From Bacteroidota bacterium (lineage in GTDB: Bacteria; Bacteroidota; Bacteroidia; Chitinophagales; Chitinophagaceae): a DNA stretch of 17,481 nucleotides. The DNA lies in the NCBI GenBank assembly GCA_023428755.1, contig JAEYWX010000004.1:1-17481 (forward strand), written 5' to 3'. A program made the position numbers and the translations under genes. Positions 13,075-17,481 of the stretch are shown here, in pieces (the stretch's first letter is position 1; the number at the start of each line of letters is the position of its first letter). Under the pieces are notes generated by a model. It did not search any database and had not been told where the DNA came from. It saw only the letters and a list, made by a program, of their open reading frames with translations.

Positions 13075-15498
13075 TTACTTCCTGATTTCTGCTGCCAGTT
13101 GTTTTTCCAATGATTGAATCAATGTGTTCATCATCTTTTCTGTTTCATTATCGGTGAGTGTTTTTTCATCGTCCTGGAACACAAAATTGAGTGCCATTGA
13201 TTTTTTACCGGCACCGATTTTCTCACTTTCAAACACATCAAACAACGAAACCGATTGTAAGCGGCTCACTTTTGCCTGTGCAATGGTTTGCTCCACTTCT
13301 GCATAGGTTGTCGTTTGTGGAATTACAATGGCCAGGTCTCTTTCTACAGCAGGGAAACGGGCAATTTCTTTGTACTCCAGTTTCGCTTTTGCCGCCAGCT
13401 GCGTTAAAATATTCCAGTTGATATCTGCGAAGTAAACCGGTTGCTTAATATCAAATTGTTTCAATCGGTTACTATCAACAATTGCAACGGTTGCTACAAT
13501 TTGTTTTTTGATTTTATAAGCAACAACACCGCTAAAACCAGGCGTTGCTTCCATCAACTGCGTTTCGGCTTTTAAACCTGCCTGTTGTAAAATACTGTTT
13601 ACAACAGCTTTGAGATAATAGACATCAGTTGCAGATGCTTTCTGTTTCCAGGAAGCTTCTGTATTGCCGGATGTATAAATTGCCAAATGATCGGTTTCGA
13701 AATACTTGCCTGTTTCTGTTGTTGTGTAGGTTTTTCCAAATTCAAACAGACGCAGGTTGTTGTTTCTGCGGTTGAGGTTAAACGATACACATTGCAATCC
13801 TGTTTCCAACATCGACGGACGCATTACATTCAATTCTGCACTCAGGTTGTTGAGCATTTTTACCGTAGTTGCCAATACTTCTTCACTATACCAGGCACTG
13901 TTGGCAATGGAGTTGGTGAAGATCTCATGAAAACCCTGTCCGGCAAGTACATTGCTGATCTTTTCTTTATACGCAAAGGTTGTTTGATCTGATTCTGTTG
14001 ATGGCGAAATGGTAATGCTGGTTGGAATTTCCACATTATCGAGTCCATCGATCCGCATTACCTCTTCTGCTAAATCGGCCGGCAATTCCATGTCAGGTTT
14101 GCTGAAAGGAGCTGCCACCCAAAGTTCATCAATCGAATCTTTTACAATTTCAAATCCCAGCGATTCAAATATCTTTTTGACTGTATCAGGATGGTAATTT
14201 TTACCACTGATCTTTTTCAGGTAATGATATTTGATAGCGATCTGTGTTTTTTCTTTTGGTGCCGGATATACATCCACCACATCGCTTGCAATTTCACCAC
14301 CACCCAATTCTTTGATCAACAGAGCAGCACGCTTCAACACATTTACGGTATTACTGATGTCAACTCCTTTTTCAAAACGGGTAGCAGCATCGGTACGCAG
14401 GTTATGGCGAAAAGATGTTTTACGTGTGGTAACTGGATTGAACCATGCGCTCTCTAAAAAGATATTCGTTGTGGTTTCTTTCACACCGCTTTTCACTCCA
14501 CCAAACACACCTGCAATACACATCGCTTCTTCTTTGTTGCAGATCATCAGGTCTTCACTGTTCAGCTTACGTTCTTTTTCATCAAGCGTGGTAAACACGG
14601 AACCTTCGGGTAAATTCTTTACAATTACTTCTGCACCTGCAATTGCATCGGCATCAAATGCATGCAATGGCTGCCCGGTTTCGTGCAATACATAATTGGT
14701 AATATCAACAATATTATTGATGGGGCGTACACCAATGGCTTTTAACCGTTGCTTCAGCCAGTCGGGACTTTCTTTGACTGTTACATTGCTTATGCTTACA
14801 CCGGCATAACGCTGGCAGGCATCTTTGTTTTCAATCACTACTTTTACCGGCAGTGATTTATTGTTGGCTTTAAAGCCATTGACAAAAGGCGATTTAACGC
14901 TGTAGTTTTTCTTATCGTGAAAATTCAAATAAGCAATTACATCTCTTGCCACACCCATATGACTCATCGCATCCATATGGTTAGGCGTTAATCCAATTTC
15001 AATGATCCAGTCGGTATACGGTTTGAAATAATCAGCAGCCTCTGTTCCTACACGTGCATCGTTGTTCAGGATCATAATGCCTGCATGACTGCTGCCCATT
15101 CCAATTTCATCTTCAGCACAAATCATTCCATGGCTTTCCACACCACGGATCTTTGCTTTTTTCATCGTCATTGGTTCACCGGTAGTGGGATAGATGGTAG
15201 TACCAACCGTTGCCACCACTACTTTTTGACCCACTGCAACATTGGGAGCACCACACACAATTTGCAGTGGTTCTGCAGCACCCACATTTACAGTGGTAAG
15301 CGATAATTTATCTGCATCGGGATGTTTTTCGCAGGTAACCACTTCGCCGATCACCAGGCCCTTCAATCCGCCTTTGATCTCTTCGTATGCTTCCATGCTC
15401 TCCACTTCCAATCCTATTGATGTGAGGATGCGGCTTAATCGCTCCGGTTCCACCTGCACAGGCAAATATTCCTGCAGCCATTTATAACTGATCGTCAT
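13075..15498 (-). CDS. pheT: phenylalanyl-tRNA synthetase beta subunit
   Basis: PheT pairs with PheS to attach phenylalanine to tRNA(Phe). The 807-residue protein has the normal domain order. The N-terminus is MTISYKWLQEYLPV. An EMAP/OB tRNA-binding domain follows at about 39-150 (GLVIGEVVTCEKHPDADKLSLTTVNVG, VCGAPNV, GVESHGMICAEDEIG). The B3/4 editing region spans about 215-390 (RPINNIVDITNYVLHETGQPLHAFDAD, SFRHNLRTDAATRFEKGVD), then B5 (about 405-475), the catalytic-like core, and a C-terminal FDX-ACB anticodon-binding domain from about 713 (FPAVERDLAIVIP). No pheS is adjacent. It is the first gene of a - strand unit with the coiled-coil gene and has a good promoter at 15529-15560. Confidence 0.98.
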   Translation of the reverse strand: MTISYKWLQEYLPVQVEPERLSRILTSIGLEVESMEAYEEIKGGLKGLVIGEVVTCEKHPDADKLSLTTVNVGAAEPLQIVCGAPNVAVGQKVVVATVGTTIYPTTGEPMTMKKAKIRGVESHGMICAEDEIGMGSSHAGIMILNNDARVGTEAADYFKPYTDWIIEIGLTPNHMDAMSHMGVARDVIAYLNFHDKKNYSVKSPFVNGFKANNKSLPVKVVIENKDACQRYAGVSISNVTVKESPDWLKQRLKAIGVRPINNIVDITNYVLHETGQPLHAFDADAIAGAEVIVKNLPEGSVFTTLDEKERKLNSEDLMICNKEEAMCIAGVFGGVKSGVKETTTNIFLESAWFNPVTTRKTSFRHNLRTDAATRFEKGVDISNTVNVLKRAALLIKELGGGEIASDVVDVYPAPKEKTQIAIKYHYLKKISGKNYHPDTVKKIFESLGFEIVKDSIDELWVAAPFSKPDMELPADLAEEVMRIDGLDNVEIPTSITISPSTESDQTTFAYKEKISNVLAGQGFHEIFTNSIANSAWYSEEVLATTVKMLNNLSAELNVMRPSMLETGLQCVSFNLNRRNNNLRLFEFGKTYTTTETGKYFETDHLAIYTSGNTEASWKQKASATDVYYLKAVVNSILQQAGLKAETQLMEATPGFSGVVAYKIKKQIVATVAIVDSNRLKQFDIKQPVYFADINWNILTQLAAKAKLEYKEIARFPAVERDLAIVIPQTTTYAEVEQTIAQAKVSRLQSVSLFDVFESEKIGAGKKSMALNFVFQDDEKTLTDNETEKMMNTLIQSLEKQLAAEIRK

Positions 15499-15528
15499 TC
15501 GTTTACAACACTTTTATTCAGAAAGCTG

Positions 15529-15560
15529 CAAAGATAATTCTTTGAAGCCTTGTTCACGAA
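15529..15560 (-). promoter_or_regulatory. putative promoter of pheT
   Basis: On the - strand, TATCTTTG (15536-15529) is an exact TAnnTTTG match. TTCG (15560-15557), 20 bases upstream, is a near -33 box. Transcription would start near 15522, about 24 bases before the pheT ATG. Confidence 0.6.
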
Positions 15561-15605
15561 ATCACTTTTAAGGGTTTTTGCTTACGAAAAAACGTTCAAA
15601 AAGGC

Positions 15606-15854
15606 CTAACAGTAAACGGTAAACGAAAACGGTGGTAAGAATCGGAAACGAATTGCTGAAACCCTTGCTGCGGTTGATTTTTGGACTATTTTTTTGCCGA
15701 AAAATAGGCGAAAGTCCATATTGTAGTTTGCGGCAGATAGCCAAAAAAAAGGTTCAAAATCTTTCTGCACAGCCGGTGTGCAAATAGTTCGGGAAAGAGC
15801 GAAGAAATAAATTAAATTGAGGATAACAGGAACTAAAAGTTTGAACAAACGCAT
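15606..15854 (-). pseudogene. possible remnant of a penicillin-acylase-like N-terminus
   Basis: From ATG 15854 the frame reads a hydrophobic leader (MRLFKLLVPVILNLIYFFAL) followed by TPAVQKDFEPFFWLSAAN. From memory this resembles the start of Bacteroidota penicillin acylase family proteins, in which a leader is followed by a segment like PPLGKFLDPFxGFWQNAE. Similarity fades after about codon 43 (about 15726), and the frame ends at 15606, far short of the ~800 residues of that family. It could be a decayed gene start, a short signal-peptide protein or chance. Confidence is low because the comparison was made without a search. Confidence 0.22.
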
Positions 15855-15860
15855 TTTTCG

Positions 15861-15890
15861 GGTGGATAACCGTTGAATGGGTGTGAATAA
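15861..15890 (-). promoter_or_regulatory. two DnaA-box-like sites upstream of dnaB
   Basis: On the - strand, TTATTCACA (15890-15882) matches the DnaA-box consensus TTATNCACA exactly. TTATCCACC (15869-15861) matches eight of nine bases. They have the same orientation and their starts are 21 bases apart, about two helical turns. They lie about 30 bases upstream of the dnaB -33 box, a position suitable for control of dnaB by DnaA. Confidence 0.5.
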
Positions 15891-15920
15891 CCCTTGCATA
15901 AATTTTGGAAAAGAAATGTT

Positions 15921-15951
15921 TTTGCAGTCAGGTCATTTGCATTTACATTCG
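15921..15951 (+). promoter_or_regulatory. putative promoter of dnaB
   Basis: TTTG (15921-15924), exactly 19 bases and TACATTCG (15944-15951) fit the Bacteroidota pattern with one mismatch in the -7 box. Transcription would start near 15958, giving a leader of about 91 bases before ATG 16049. Confidence 0.55.
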
Positions 15952-16048
15952 TCGCCCTTGTTCCATAATAATTGCTTAACATCAAAAAAGCAGCAGCGAT
16001 TGCAGGAAAAGGAACCCGGAATCAAAAACTTGCATTTTACAGCGAAAC

Positions 16049-17481
16049 ATGGATCTTACTAACTTAAACAAAGACCGAAAAACAAAGAGAAAACCTGCTC
16101 TTGACCTTTCCACCATGGTGTATGGAAAGGTGCCGCCACAGGCGAAAGAACTCGAAGAAGCGGTATTGGGTGCCGTTATGCTGGAGAAGAGTGCGTTTGA
16201 TGCCATTAGTGAAATCTTACGTCCCGAATGTTTTTATGTGGATGCTCACCAGCGCATTTTCAGAAGCATGCAAAGTTTAACGGCCAAGAGTTTACCAATT
16301 GACCTGTTAACGGTGGTGGAAGAATTGAAGATGAAGGAAGAGCTGGAAATGGTAGGTGGAGCCTACTATGTTACCCGCTTAACCAATACCGTTGTTTCTA
16401 CGGCGAATATTGAAGCGCATGCCCGTATTATACTCCAGAAATTTTTACAGCGTGAGTTGATCCGCATCAGCGGTGAAACCATTGGTGATGCATACGAGGA
16501 AAGTACCGATGTGTTTGATTTGCTCGACGATGCAGAAAGTAAACTGTTTGAAATTACCAATAACTATCTGCGCAAAAACTTTGATTCGTTCGATAATGTG
16601 TTGATCAAAACCATTCAGCGGATCGAAGACATGCGTAACAAACAGGAAGATATTACCGGTGTGCCCAGTGGTTTTCCAACCATGGATAAAGTGATCTACG
16701 GATGGCAACCATCGGACCTGGTGATTCTTGCCGCACGACCAGCCGTGGGTAAAACAGCGTTTGCGTTAAACCTCTTGCGGTATGCAGCACTCAATCCCAC
16801 CAAGCCTACTCCTGTTGCCTTCTTCTCACTTGAGATGGGTGCAGCACAGTTGGTGCAACGTATTCTCTCTGCTGAAAGTGAGATCATGCTGGAGAAAATT
16901 TCACGTGGTAAACTGGAAGATCATGAAGTGCAGCAATTGTATAAAAAAGGAATTGAGCCGCTGGCCAAAGCACCCATCTTTATTGATGACAGTGCTGCGT
17001 TGAATATTTTTGAACTGCGTGCGAAAGCCCGTCGTCTGGTAAACAAACATGGCGTGGGGTTGATCATTATCGACTACCTGCAATTGATGAGTGGAAGCGC
17101 CGGCAATAAAAATACAAACCGTGAACAGGAGATCAGTACTATTTCACGTGGTTTGAAACAACTGGCCAAGGAATTGAATATCCCCATCATTGCACTGTCG
17201 CAGTTGAGTCGTGAAGTGGAAAAACGGAAAGATGGAAACAAGATGCCACAGTTGAGTGATCTTCGTGAATCGGGTGCTATTGAACAGGATGCCGACATGG
17301 TAATGTTCCTGTACCGCCCCGAGTACTACGATATTACATCGAATGAATTTGGCGAAAGTAATCGTGGTGAAACGCATGTGCGTATTGCCAAGCACAGAAA
17401 TGGTTCGCTTGAAACAATTAAGCTGCGGGCATTATTGCATATTCAGAAATTTGTAGAAGATGTATCAGGTGACGGTATGGG
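16049..17481 (+). CDS. dnaB: replicative DNA helicase DnaB, 3' end beyond the window
   Basis: DnaB is the hexameric helicase that unwinds DNA at the replication fork. The frame is open from ATG 16049 to the window edge (477 full codons), and only the last few tens of codons of a usual ~500-520-residue protein should be missing. The N-terminal domain (VPPQAKELEEAVLGAVMLEKSAFD, about 27-130) is followed by a linker helix and the RecA-like motor from about 195. Walker A is ARPAVGKTAF with K235, FFSLEMG follows, and Walker B is LIIIDYLQLM with D342. Conserved IIALSQLSREVEKR and LRESGAIEQDADMV follow, then FLYRPEYY and the arginine-finger region IAKHRNG near the end. No intein interrupts it. The basic N-terminal extension (DRKTKRKP) is common in Bacteroidota DnaB. 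Confidence 0.97.
   Translation, partial: MDLTNLNKDRKTKRKPALDLSTMVYGKVPPQAKELEEAVLGAVMLEKSAFDAISEILRPECFYVDAHQRIFRSMQSLTAKSLPIDLLTVVEELKMKEELEMVGGAYYVTRLTNTVVSTANIEAHARIILQKFLQRELIRISGETIGDAYEESTDVFDLLDDAESKLFEITNNYLRKNFDSFDNVLIKTIQRIEDMRNKQEDITGVPSGFPTMDKVIYGWQPSDLVILAARPAVGKTAFALNLLRYAALNPTKPTPVAFFSLEMGAAQLVQRILSAESEIMLEKISRGKLEDHEVQQLYKKGIEPLAKAPIFIDDSAALNIFELRAKARRLVNKHGVGLIIIDYLQLMSGSAGNKNTNREQEISTISRGLKQLAKELNIPIIALSQLSREVEKRKDGNKMPQLSDLRESGAIEQDADMVMFLYRPEYYDITSNEFGESNRGETHVRIAKHRNGSLETIKLRALLHIQKFVEDVSGDGM

Larger units (their letters stand above)
15499..16048. other. divergent intergenic region between pheT and dnaB
   Basis: This 550-base region has no convincing intact gene. It holds a pheT promoter (15529-15560), a hairpin with an 8-bp stem (CTATTTTT / AAAAATAG, 15686-15707), a possible degraded N-terminus on the - strand (within 15606-15854), two DnaA-box-like sites (15861-15890) and a dnaB promoter (15921-15951). 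The dnaB leader of about 90 bases shows no obvious structure. Confidence 0.7.

Noticed and set aside
15499..16048. Chromosomal replication origin in the pheT-dnaB gap
   Set aside because: Only two good DnaA boxes are present, no clear unwinding element stands out, and an origin here would put the nearby rRNA operon head-on to the fork.

Overview
The window reads as chromosomal DNA of a Bacteroidota bacterium, most likely family Chitinophagaceae. That placement is inference from gene content and protein style. It rests on a secreted protein with a type IX secretion (T9SS) C-terminal sorting domain, several promoters of the Bacteroidota type (TTTG at -33, about 19-20 bases, TAnnTTTG at -7), start codons without clear Shine-Dalgarno sequences, and the order pheT / coiled-coil / zapA / rny.

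Left end (1-590): the 3' part of a 23S rRNA gene, a short spacer, a 5S rRNA gene and a strong intrinsic terminator close an rRNA operon on the + strand. Next (700-3273) is a three-gene + strand operon: a DUF2306 membrane protein, an exported PIG-L-family deacetylase overlapping it by ATGA, and an exported esterase 19 bases further on. A 667-base stretch without a recognisable gene (3274-3940) follows. It contains several perfect inverted repeats and, at its end, a promoter for a large secreted esterase / beta-repeat / T9SS protein (3941-6484). A terminator hairpin separates this gene from the convergent genes beyond.

Middle (6614-13047, mostly - strand) is housekeeping. It holds a tatA-gatA-lytic transglycosylase operon, a 41-residue lipoprotein too short for routine ORF calling, rplS (L19), rny (RNase Y), zapA, and a small coiled-coil gene directly after pheT. 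One 82-codon + strand gene (12511-12759) sits between zapA and the coiled-coil gene. It meets the coiled-coil gene stop to stop with no intervening base, and its product looks like an isolated T9SS-type sorting domain without a signal peptide.

Right end (13075-17481): pheT (-) and dnaB (+, cut by the window edge) diverge from a 550-base region. That region holds a promoter for each gene, two DnaA-box-like 9-mers in the same orientation 21 bases apart, and a possible remnant of a penicillin-acylase-like N-terminus.

I see no CRISPR array, insertion sequence, prophage or recognisable defence system. The most interesting items are the DnaA-box pair at dnaB, the stand-alone sorting-domain-like gene, the hairpin-rich gene-free stretch at 3274-3940, and the tiny lipoprotein.
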